Source of the DNA: Chryseobacterium oncorhynchi
Lineage (GTDB): Bacteria > Bacteroidota > Bacteroidia > Flavobacteriales > Weeksellaceae
Assembly (NCBI RefSeq): GCF_002899895.1
Contig: NZ_PPEI02000011.1
Coordinates: 1-40,929 of the forward strand
DNA length: 40,929 nucleotides
Reading direction: 5' to 3'
Each line of letters starts with the position of its first letter. Position 1 is the first letter of the stretch. Shown piece by piece: positions 34,316 to 40,929 of the stretch. The position numbers and the translations under genes were made by a program. Below the pieces are notes generated by a model. That model had not been told where the DNA came from. It searched no databases and saw nothing but the letters and a program-made list of their open reading frames with translations.

Positions 34316-34900
34316 ATGAAAAAACTATTTCTAATAATATTTACGACCATTTGTAGCTCAGTATACTCACAATGGGTTGTTGAAGATCCAGGAGTTGCAG
34401 GTTTACTTACTGTCCTGAACCAGGAACAGGCCATATCAAATTCAAAGACAATAGCACAAGCAGCAAGTACTGTAAAACAATTACAAAGCCAGGGGAAATG
34501 GATAAAAGAGACAGTAGAAAAAGTAGATAATGCTCTAAAAACATTGAATGTAGTTACAGATATTCAGAAAAATGCTGTAGGTGTAGTTTCAGATTACCGA
34601 AATACGTCTAATGCCTTACAGTCTTATAAACAGCTCAATCCTGCGTATGTGCAAAATGCTCTAAACAGATTAGCGAATATCGTAAGTAATAATCAAAAGA
34701 CAGTTAACTTTTTTTCTAGTGTAATGAAGTCTGATTTTTTAAAGCTTTCCTCATATGAAAGAATAAAACTATTAAACGAAATAAATGCGAAATTAACTAG
34801 TCTTAGAGGGGGAATATACAGTATTGGTGCTGAAGCTTATGATAAGAATGCAACAATGGTTGTTAAAAAGTCAATATATGGAACACCAATTCTTAAATAA
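34316..34900 (+). CDS. traI: TraI-like, VirB5-type secreted protein (DUF4141)
   Basis: This 194-residue protein has a clear signal peptide (MKKLFLIIFTTICSSVYS). The mature start QWVVEDPGVAGLL is characteristic of DUF4141 proteins of Bacteroidetes conjugative elements. The rest is helical and rich in Gln, Ser and Asn (ISNSKTIAQAASTVKQLQSQGKWIKETVEKVDNAL), like VirB5 pilus-tip proteins. It follows traG after 55 bases and precedes traJ by six. Here TraI means the CTnDOT-type name, not the F-plasmid relaxase. Confidence 0.8.
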   Translation: MKKLFLIIFTTICSSVYSQWVVEDPGVAGLLTVLNQEQAISNSKTIAQAASTVKQLQSQGKWIKETVEKVDNALKTLNVVTDIQKNAVGVVSDYRNTSNALQSYKQLNPAYVQNALNRLANIVSNNQKTVNFFSSVMKSDFLKLSSYERIKLLNEINAKLTSLRGGIYSIGAEAYDKNATMVVKKSIYGTPILK

Positions 34901-34906
34901 CTTAAT

Positions 34907-36007
34907 ATGTTAACTCTACTTACATCTTATGGAATTGAAAACATTGAAGTTTCAACCATAGTAAACAAAGTATTTCAATCTGGGGGATTAAACAAAATAA
35001 TGTGGGGAATGAAAGCTTTGGGAACTTTAGCTCTTCTTTTCTATTTTGTTCCAAAAATTGGAAAGATTTTTTCTGGCAAAGAACAAATCACACCAGATCT
35101 TCTTGGGCCACCATTAATATATGCAGCACTATTATTAAGCTGGACAGATCTTAATAGTCAATTAGATAGTGGTTTACTAGCTATACAAAAAGAATTTCAG
35201 GCAGCTACCCCCAAAGATAGTCGAAGTACAGAAGCATATCGAGATATTATAGCAAAATGGTCTCTCATTCCCTCCAGTGGAGTTGAAGAACCTATTGCAC
35301 CAGCAAATGCTGATCAGGAATCCTCATTTTTTGATTTTTCAAAAATAAAAGAGAAGGTATCAACTATTGTTAATATAATGAACAATCCTGAAATATTGAT
35401 ATTGAAAATAACAATGTTTTGCACACACGTATTTAATACGGTAATAATAATGTTATTTAACGCATTCTCTTATATCTGGCTTAACCTATTAAGGATTGGA
35501 GGGATATTAGCACTTGCACTATATTTCTTTCCAACATTTAAAGGAACCTTTACTAACTGGCTAAGAACATATATTTCTGTTTATTTATGGATACCAATTG
35601 GTTCTATTATGATATATGTCTCTGATCAATTATTTCTGGAAATAGCAAATAAAGTTGGAGATGTTCAGATGCCAAATGTTCAAATAATGATGGCCCCAGA
35701 TCCAGACACAATAATGAAAATGACATTTCTTGTTATATCAGCATTAGCAACTACAATATTGAAATTAGTTCTTCTATCTAAAGTACCATCAGTTATAGGA
35801 TATTGGCTAGGAGGAGGCAATACAGGTGACATGTTTTCTTCAGCACCTACAATGGTTATGATGACTACAAGTGCTGTAGGTTCTGCAGCAAGTTCAGCTG
35901 GGCAAGTTGCAACAGGTGCATTAACTGGAGGAGCAGGTGCAGCTGCAGGAGGAGCATCCGGTGCGGGAGGAATAGCAAGTAAAGCAGGAGAATCATTAAA
36001 AGGATAA
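34907..36007 (+). CDS. traJ: TraJ, VirB6-like polytopic membrane protein
   Basis: This 366-residue protein has several hydrophobic spans (GTLALLFYFVP, LLGPPLIYAALLLSW, IWLNLLRIGGILALALYFFP, YISVYLWIPIGSIMIYV, FLVISALATTILKLVLLS). The end is Gly/Ala/Ser-rich (GALTGGAGAAAGGASGAGG). The opening NIEVSTIVNKVFQSGGLNKIMWGMKALG matches TraJ proteins of Bacteroidetes elements, the counterpart of VirB6 in the inner-membrane channel. It lies between the VirB5-like and VirB8-like genes, nine bases before traK. Confidence 0.85.
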   Translation: MLTLLTSYGIENIEVSTIVNKVFQSGGLNKIMWGMKALGTLALLFYFVPKIGKIFSGKEQITPDLLGPPLIYAALLLSWTDLNSQLDSGLLAIQKEFQAATPKDSRSTEAYRDIIAKWSLIPSSGVEEPIAPANADQESSFFDFSKIKEKVSTIVNIMNNPEILILKITMFCTHVFNTVIIMLFNAFSYIWLNLLRIGGILALALYFFPTFKGTFTNWLRTYISVYLWIPIGSIMIYVSDQLFLEIANKVGDVQMPNVQIMMAPDPDTIMKMTFLVISALATTILKLVLLSKVPSVIGYWLGGGNTGDMFSSAPTMVMMTTSAVGSAASSAGQVATGALTGGAGAAAGGASGAGGIASKAGESLKG

Positions 36008-36015
36008 ACTAAAAA

Positions 36016-36705
36016 ATGGAAAAAACTAAATTAGAAAGTATAAAAGCATATTTTCAGCAAGCAGATGAATCTTCAAATAAGCTAAGAAAAATAATGTTAT
36101 TTGTGATTGTCTTCTCTTTATTAACAGTTCTATTAAGTGTAGGATGCTTATTTTACTTCTACTCTCTCGCAACCTCAAATATTTATGTTATGGATAAAGG
36201 AGGTAGTATAGCTACCGCATTTAAACAAGATATAGAAGGTCAAAAAGAGGTTGAAATTGACAATAATATTAGAATTGTCTATAACACATTCTTCACTTAT
36301 AACTCTACAAATTACAGAAGCCAGGTGAACAAAGGATTAAATGTTATGGGAGAAAAAGGAAGACTTTTATTCCAAACCTATAAAGAAGCTCAGTGGTATA
36401 ATAATGTAGTTCAAAATAATCTTGATATTTCTTCTGTAGTAGATTCAGTTAAAATCAACTCTCATGAGATTCCTTATCAGTTTAAAGCATATGGACGTCA
36501 ATTTATCAGAAGATTTAATATAGTTGAAGTTAGAAGATTATGGACTCAAGGTGAAATGTATGATGTTCCCAGGGTAATGCAAACTAACCCACATGGGTTA
36601 GAAGTAAATCTGACAATTACAGATAATAGAACTATTAAATCAGATTCTATTATTAATAGACAGAATAATTTACAAAACCAAAATACTCAACAAAATGGCA
36701 ATTAA
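36016..36705 (+). CDS. traK: TraK, VirB8-like channel protein
   Basis: This 229-residue protein has a cytoplasmic start (LESIKAYFQQADESSNKLRKI), one span (MLFVIVFSLLTVLLSVGCLFYFYSL) and a periplasmic domain with the TraK phrases NIYVMDKGGSIATAF, VEIDNNIRIVYNTFFTYN and GRLLFQTYKEAQWYNNVV. It ends in an Asn/Gln-rich tail. It assembles the core of the secretion channel with TraM and TraN. Its last 11 bases overlap the traM start. The small gene traL found after traK in CTnDOT is absent. Confidence 0.9.
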   Translation: MEKTKLESIKAYFQQADESSNKLRKIMLFVIVFSLLTVLLSVGCLFYFYSLATSNIYVMDKGGSIATAFKQDIEGQKEVEIDNNIRIVYNTFFTYNSTNYRSQVNKGLNVMGEKGRLLFQTYKEAQWYNNVVQNNLDISSVVDSVKINSHEIPYQFKAYGRQFIRRFNIVEVRRLWTQGEMYDVPRVMQTNPHGLEVNLTITDNRTIKSDSIINRQNNLQNQNTQQNGN

Positions 36706-37783
36706 CTTTCAAGAATTAATAAAGGACAAAAAAGTAAAAAGTGCTTTGGTGATTTGTATTGCAATTATTGCTTCATCAATTTTATTGTATATCATGTTTG
36801 CTCCTGAAAGTGAAAGTGATGCTAGAAATGATAAAGAAGTAATGGTAGGTGATGATGCATCTAGGTTAAACTTTGAAGTTCCAACTACAAAGGATAGTAC
36901 ATTAGAAAACGGAACCAAGATTGATGCCTTTGAAAAAAAGTTTTCTGATTCAGTTACATATGCTCGTAAAACAGAAGATGCTTTAAACTTTAATACAAGT
37001 TCTAATACAACATCAAATTCAAATAATACAGATACAGGATTTAGTGATGCTGATTTTGAGAAAATGAGAAAAAGTTCATTATCAAATTCAAGTATAGCTC
37101 CAAGTAAGCCAAGTAATTCACATAGCACTTATGGAAATTCTTCAATGTGGGGGGATGATATACCAAGTGGATCTAATGTAGGCTATAGCGATTTAGGTAA
37201 TGTAATTACTAAACCACAGGGGACAAAGAGAAAACCTGTTTCCCAGCCTACTTATAAAAATACTGAAGTAGCTGATGATATTAATTTTGAAACACAATTT
37301 AATACCCCATCGTATACAAATACTGCTAAACCTGAAATAACTGCTAAAACTGCAAAACCTATAAGAGCTAAGCTTATTTCATCAGGATATGCAACAACAG
37401 GAAGAAGCTTGTCATTTGTTCTCCTCGATCCAATAACAATCAATGGAGAACAGACTAAAAGAGGGCAGGTTATAACCGGGAGTACTATTGTAGATGATAA
37501 TCGAGTGATTGTAAGATTTGTTTCATTAAAAGTTAATAATAAAAATCTGCCAATTACTGCAAAATTAGTAGGCTATGACGGAGGTGAGGGGTTACCAGTA
37601 AGAGGAAACAATAATGGAAATGGAGCTGGAGATGTAATAAGAGATGAAGCACAGAGTCAAGTCTCTAGAATTCCAGTAGTAGGAGGGTTGATTGGAAGAG
37701 CAACTAGCTCTGGCAATAGAAAAAATGATGATAAAATCCAACTATCGAGTAATATAGAATGTACAATAATGTTTTATCAATAA
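36695..37783 (+). CDS. traM: TraM, VirB10-like channel protein
   Basis: This 362-residue protein has an N-terminal cytoplasmic part, one span (SALVICIAIIASSILLYIMF), a long Ser/Asn/Thr-rich periplasmic linker (about residues 90-210) and a C-terminal domain. That domain begins KPIRAKLISSGYATTGRSLSFVLLDPI and continues QTKRGQVITGSTIVDDNRVIVRF. This is the Bacteroidetes TraM plan, a VirB10 counterpart that spans the periplasm. It overlaps traK by 11 bases and precedes traN by 16. Confidence 0.9.
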   Translation: MAINFQELIKDKKVKSALVICIAIIASSILLYIMFAPESESDARNDKEVMVGDDASRLNFEVPTTKDSTLENGTKIDAFEKKFSDSVTYARKTEDALNFNTSSNTTSNSNNTDTGFSDADFEKMRKSSLSNSSIAPSKPSNSHSTYGNSSMWGDDIPSGSNVGYSDLGNVITKPQGTKRKPVSQPTYKNTEVADDINFETQFNTPSYTNTAKPEITAKTAKPIRAKLISSGYATTGRSLSFVLLDPITINGEQTKRGQVITGSTIVDDNRVIVRFVSLKVNNKNLPITAKLVGYDGGEGLPVRGNNNGNGAGDVIRDEAQSQVSRIPVVGGLIGRATSSGNRKNDDKIQLSSNIECTIMFYQ

Positions 37784-37799
37784 TTTAAAATAATATAAT

Positions 37800-38480
37800 A
37801 TGAAAAAGAATTTAGTTTTCGCTTTTCTTCTTATTAGTTTTCTAGGCTTTTCACAAACAAAGAAGAAAATTCACAGAAAAAAACCAGTTAAAAAAAGCTA
37901 TGTAAAAAAGCCAATAGCTAAAGAATCAGGTATTGTACCAGATGCAGGGAAAGAGGAAGTAGCTCCTGAAACTGTAGTAACAGTAGAACCAACTAAAGAA
38001 GTAGTTCCAACTATTGAAGAAACTATAGTTAAAGAAGAAAAACCAAAGTATGAAATAACCGCAGAAAAGTTACTTGGCACTAAAGGATGGATAAATAACC
38101 GTAACTCAGCACTTATTAATGGTATAGAGGGCTTTGTAAAAGGCGTTTATTCTGGTACAGGTAAGATATATGTTCTATTGGAAATTGATAATCGATCAAA
38201 TATCAATTATGATGTTGAAAGCGCAATTTTTATCACTGCTCCTGTCGAAAGAAATGGAAAATTGATTGATACTGAAGAAAAAACGTTCTCTCCAATCTAT
38301 TCTAATCAACCTGAATCGATCAGCAAAAAAACAAAAAAGAAATTAGTTTATGTTTTCGATAAGTTTACTATTTCCGGTAATAAAACATTGCATTTTGTTT
38401 TGAATGAAATAGATGGAGAACGTTCTCTAACATTAGAAATAAAACCTAAATGGATATTACAATCAGAAAGTACAAAATAA
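37800..38480 (+). CDS. traN: TraN, VirB9-like protein (DUF4138), short form
   Basis: This 226-residue protein has a signal peptide (MKKNLVFAFLLISFLGFSQ), a basic then acidic Pro/Val-rich linker (KKIHRKKPVKKSYVKKP; APETVVTVEPTKEVVPTIEE) and a C-terminal beta domain with IYVLLEIDNRSNINYDVESAIFITAP, the DUF4138 signature. TraN partners TraM in the outer core. It is shorter than other TraN proteins I know: the N-terminal beta domain seems replaced by the charged linker. Its stop precedes the traO ATG by five bases. Confidence 0.8.
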   Translation: MKKNLVFAFLLISFLGFSQTKKKIHRKKPVKKSYVKKPIAKESGIVPDAGKEEVAPETVVTVEPTKEVVPTIEETIVKEEKPKYEITAEKLLGTKGWINNRNSALINGIEGFVKGVYSGTGKIYVLLEIDNRSNINYDVESAIFITAPVERNGKLIDTEEKTFSPIYSNQPESISKKTKKKLVYVFDKFTISGNKTLHFVLNEIDGERSLTLEIKPKWILQSESTK

Positions 38481-38485
38481 AATAT

Positions 38486-39061
38486 ATGATGAACATTAAA
38501 TTTTTAGTAGGATGCATGCTATTATTCAGCATTGTTCTACAAGCTCAAGGAAGAAGAAAAAATCAAAGTGCAATTCATGCTGAGTATGGTTACATGCTCA
38601 ATTCCGATTCTTTAAAAAAAGGAGGATATACAGCTAAGATAGGATACATGAAAGTATTAGGAGACAAGGGCTTTATTGGAAAGGCTGAAGCTTTTTATTC
38701 AGACTATAAAATAAATTATATAGATGGCCAAGTACTGCCCTATCAAAAGTATGGTTTAAATATTAATGCTGGATATTCTTATGAGGGTCTTTATCCTGTA
38801 ATGTTGAATGCATTTTTTGGAGTTTATGGAGCGTATGAAAACGTTAATAAAGGAAACCAAAAAGATCCTTTATATAATGCAGAAATACCTTACAAAGTTA
38901 AAGGATTTGTATACGGATTATCAGGTTCAGCAGAAGCTGAAATTTATCTGATCCGTAGAATGTCATTACTTTTAAATTATTCACAATTTTATGACCTTAA
39001 AAGTAAATTTTCTAAGTCAAATTATGCTCTATTCGGCGGTTTACGTTTCTATATTAATTAA
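38486..39061 (+). CDS. traO: TraO-like outer-membrane beta-barrel protein
   Basis: This is a 191-residue protein from the first of two adjacent ATG codons (38486 and 38489). A longer frame from 38450 overlaps traN and would spoil the signal peptide (MMNIKFLVGCMLLFSIVLQAQG). The mature part is alternating aromatic strands (YTAKIGYMKVLGDKGFIGKAEAFY, YGLNINAGYSYEGLYPVMLNAFFGVYGAYE) ending in a terminal aromatic residue (ALFGGLRFYIN), as in small outer-membrane barrels. TraO sits at this position in Bacteroidetes elements. No VirB counterpart is certain. Confidence 0.8.
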   Translation: MMNIKFLVGCMLLFSIVLQAQGRRKNQSAIHAEYGYMLNSDSLKKGGYTAKIGYMKVLGDKGFIGKAEAFYSDYKINYIDGQVLPYQKYGLNINAGYSYEGLYPVMLNAFFGVYGAYENVNKGNQKDPLYNAEIPYKVKGFVYGLSGSAEAEIYLIRRMSLLLNYSQFYDLKSKFSKSNYALFGGLRFYIN

Positions 39062-39080
39062 CACTATTAAAAATTACAAA

Positions 39081-40553
39081 ATGAACAAAATTTTTAAACT
39101 ATTCGCATTATTTTTTGCAATAACATTAACTGTATTTTCAATTCAATCCTGTTCAGAAGATGGGGATTGGGAAAATACTAACGGAGGTCAGTTCGGGTTC
39201 TCAATTGTCAGAGATACTGACTTTATTGAAAAAGCTGTTGGAGAAACAAACCAATTTAAATTTAACCTGGTTACAAATTATAATTTTAGCTCATTAGATA
39301 CAAAATTTAAATTTACAACTAATCTTAGTGGAGTTTTAAAACTCAATGGTGTGGTTTTAGTTCCTAATAAAGAGTACACTTTTACAAATAAAGACAATGT
39401 ATTTGAATACACAGGTAATGCAGCAGGTTCACATACTGTTAATATTACTGTATCCAATAGTAAAGGAGCGAGTAAAGAGGAAAAAATGGAATTTAAATAT
39501 GAAATATCTGACTTTGCTCTTACTTTTGTAGGTGGAACTGCTGATATTTACCAGGGAGACGAAACAACTTATATTCATAAAATAACACCATCCAATCCCC
39601 AAAATGCTAGTGGTTATGAAGTAAGATTTGATACATACAATGGAGATATTAAATTTAATGGTGTTCCGGCTCAACTAGGACAATTTTATCCAATTAGTAA
39701 TATTACTAACTTTTCAATTTCTTTGAAAACCAACCAGGTTGGTCAGAATGATTTTACATACACAGTAAAAAATTCTAATAGTTCTAAACCATATACTATT
39801 ACACAGACTATTAAACCACGTCAAATTGTAATAGAAAGTGCTAATCCTAGTTCATTAAATGTAGTACCTAACACACCAATGACAATGACAGGAATTATCA
39901 CAAAATCCCCATCTACTTCCAATAACAATATTAAGTATAAGACTTGGATTTCATCTGCTACCAATAATCAGATGAATGGAATTGAAAGTACAAACAATGT
40001 ATATACTCCTTATGCTTTAAATGGAAATGGTGCATTTACCATCCCTTTCAAAGCGCTTCAAACAGGAACATATACATACAATATACAGGCTCAGGACGAA
40101 TTTGGAAATGAGAGTAATATTAAAAGTTCTACTATTGTAGTTGGTTTCCCGTTGGCATTTGTAGGTAATGTATCTGCAACAGTACATGTTACTAGAATTA
40201 ATCCTACAGGAAATTATAATTATAATATTACAGGATTTTCAAGAAGTTTCGAGGTTCAAGCAGACCCTGCTAAAATATCTAGTATTGAATATAAGTTATC
40301 TTGTTACTTTGATGGTGTTGGCACTGTAAATGGTCAGCCTGCTGCAGGACAGAAAGAATTTACCTACTCAGATATTATTAATTTACAGAACAATGTTACC
40401 TATAGTAATGATATGTATTCAATGAGCAATGGAGCTTTAGGATTTGCAACTCATGCAGGTGCTATTTCTAATTTAAAATTAAAAATAAAAGTTACTGCTA
40501 ATGATGGAACTACAGCAGAAAAAGAAATTGTACCTACAATAATTTACAATTAA
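39081..40553 (+). CDS. Large TraQ-like lipoprotein with Ig-like repeats
   Basis: This 490-residue protein starts at the ATG at 39081, which gives a lipoprotein signal (LFALFFAITLTVFSIQSC, Cys24). The acidic SEDGD just after the Cys resembles the export signal of surface-exposed Bacteroidetes lipoproteins. The first domain (FGFSIVRDTDFIEKAVGETNQFKFNL) recalls DUF3872/TraQ, but TraQ is usually only about 140 residues. Here about four Ig-like segments follow one another, each with an N-G turn and beta strands (LKLNGVVLVPNKEYTF, IKFNGVPAQLGQFYPI, NQMNGIEST, GTVNGQPAAGQKEFTY). It closes the tra operon before a strong terminator. Likely on the cell surface, where it may aid mating contact. Confidence 0.75.
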   Translation: MNKIFKLFALFFAITLTVFSIQSCSEDGDWENTNGGQFGFSIVRDTDFIEKAVGETNQFKFNLVTNYNFSSLDTKFKFTTNLSGVLKLNGVVLVPNKEYTFTNKDNVFEYTGNAAGSHTVNITVSNSKGASKEEKMEFKYEISDFALTFVGGTADIYQGDETTYIHKITPSNPQNASGYEVRFDTYNGDIKFNGVPAQLGQFYPISNITNFSISLKTNQVGQNDFTYTVKNSNSSKPYTITQTIKPRQIVIESANPSSLNVVPNTPMTMTGIITKSPSTSNNNIKYKTWISSATNNQMNGIESTNNVYTPYALNGNGAFTIPFKALQTGTYTYNIQAQDEFGNESNIKSSTIVVGFPLAFVGNVSATVHVTRINPTGNYNYNITGFSRSFEVQADPAKISSIEYKLSCYFDGVGTVNGQPAAGQKEFTYSDIINLQNNVTYSNDMYSMSNGALGFATHAGAISNLKLKIKVTANDGTTAEKEIVPTIIYN

Positions 40554-40574
40554 GTAAGTAGTGTTAGTGTTTTT

Positions 40575-40604
40575 AAGGGTTGGTTTTCCAACCCTTTTTT
40601 TTTT
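40575..40604 (+). terminator. Rho-independent terminator of the tra operon
   Basis: AAGGGTTGG, loop TTTT and CCAACCCTT form a perfect 9-bp stem (40575-40596), and the T run continues to 40604. It lies 22 bases after the lipoprotein stop and ends the rightward operon that starts near 28.6 kb. Confidence 0.92.
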
Positions 40605-40609
40605 ATAAT

Positions 40610-40639
40610 TGGCTTCAAACCAAAAATGGGGCAAAATGT
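40610..40639 (-). repeat. 30-bp inverted repeat, right copy
   Basis: This is the reverse complement of 99-128 with one mismatch (a G in place of an A in the GGGGCAAAA part). It starts five bases after the tra terminator's T run. The following 22 bases (40640-40661) lead into array 3. Confidence 0.85.
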
Positions 40640-40661
40640 CCATTAGAGAGAGTGATATGAC

Positions 40662-40929
40662 AAAATTCTTCTGCAGCTCTTCCGGTGTTGTTGTGGATCC
40701 GGAAGCGCTCCGGTGATTCTAAAATGGGTGAGCTGGCCATCCTCCGGAAAGATATTCCCCCGGTGCTGTTCCTGGTTAAATAGGCGAGTGGAATTCCGGA
40801 ACCCGGCAGCTGATATCCTGGCTAAAATTTCCCCTGCAGATCTTCCAGTGTTCTTGTTGTTCCGGAAGCGCTCCGGTGGTTCCAAAATGGGTGAGCTGGC
40901 CATCCTCCGGAAAGAGATTCCCCCGGTGC
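40662..40929 (+). repeat. GC-rich repeat array 3, running off the window
   Basis: This is the same unit and orientation as arrays 1 and 2. It begins inside a unit (AAAATTCTTCTGCAGC), has a unit start at 40789, and is cut by the window edge in CCCCCGGTGC. From about 40807 on, the sequence appears identical to copy 4 of array 1 (about 641-763), whereas the first partial unit is of the array 2 type (GGATCCGG, TAGGCGAGTGG). The open frames across it are artefacts of composition. Confidence 0.95.

Noticed and set aside
1-40929. Window as a complete closed circle
   Set aside because: The two ends share only two bases, and the right end is in mid-repeat while the left end is non-repeat, apparently coding DNA. 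Circularity through the arrays is possible but not shown.

Overview
The window looks like almost all of a conjugative plasmid (or plasmid-like integrated element) from the Bacteroidetes, most likely a Flavobacteriales host such as Chryseobacterium or a relative. The evidence is very AT-rich DNA, scarce Shine-Dalgarno sequences, TAnnTTTG-type promoter boxes, a Bacteroidetes-type Tra set (TraE, F, G, I, J, K, M, N, O and a TraQ-like lipoprotein), DUF3945-type proteins and a large methyltransferase-helicase. The genus is inferred from these features, not from a search. No integrase, transposase, rRNA, tRNA or CRISPR array was seen.

Layout. 1-946: the end of an unidentified gene, a 30-bp sequence that recurs inverted at the far end, and a GC-rich array of five 164-bp tandem repeats. 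947-4759 (minus): a lytic transglycosylase, a replication-initiator-like protein and a PcfJ-like protein. 4779-6753: a small HTH gene convergent with a four-gene operon of unknown small proteins, two of them membrane proteins. 6845-8556 (minus): umuDC, in which UmuD has Cys in place of the catalytic Ser. 8619-9010: a second copy of the GC-rich array. 9089-9661: an orphan gene. 9885-28175 (minus): one long DNA-processing operon, in transcription order mobC, relaxase, two DUF3945-type paralogues, ssb, topB, a small gene, the VirD4-type coupling protein, a Toprim primase-like protein, a small gene and the 1856-residue methyltransferase-helicase. 28176-28823: a control hub with an oriT-like inverted repeat, an AT-rich repeat region and a good candidate promoter with palindromes. 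28824-40553 (plus): parA, a DUF3408-like protein and the mating-pair-formation operon, closed by a strong terminator. 40610-40929: the inverted 30-mer and a third array.

How it works together. The relaxase and MobC should nick at the inverted repeat beside mobC. The coupling protein would pass the relaxosome to the type IV secretion channel made by the rightward operon. TopB, SSB, the primase-like protein and the methyltransferase-helicase would process or protect the transferred strand. ParA, the initiator-like protein and UmuDC serve maintenance and repair.

The most interesting signal is a shared C-terminal tail, roughly [G/A/R]-x-[K/R]-[I/M] at the very end. It is carried by seven otherwise unrelated proteins (PcfJ-like, Rep-like, helicase, primase, both DUF3945 proteins, relaxase) and is absent from membrane, secreted and housekeeping-like products. 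It could be a secretion signal for proteins delivered with the DNA. The GC-rich direct arrays flanking the whole element could also let it integrate, excise or shuffle modules by homologous recombination without an integrase.
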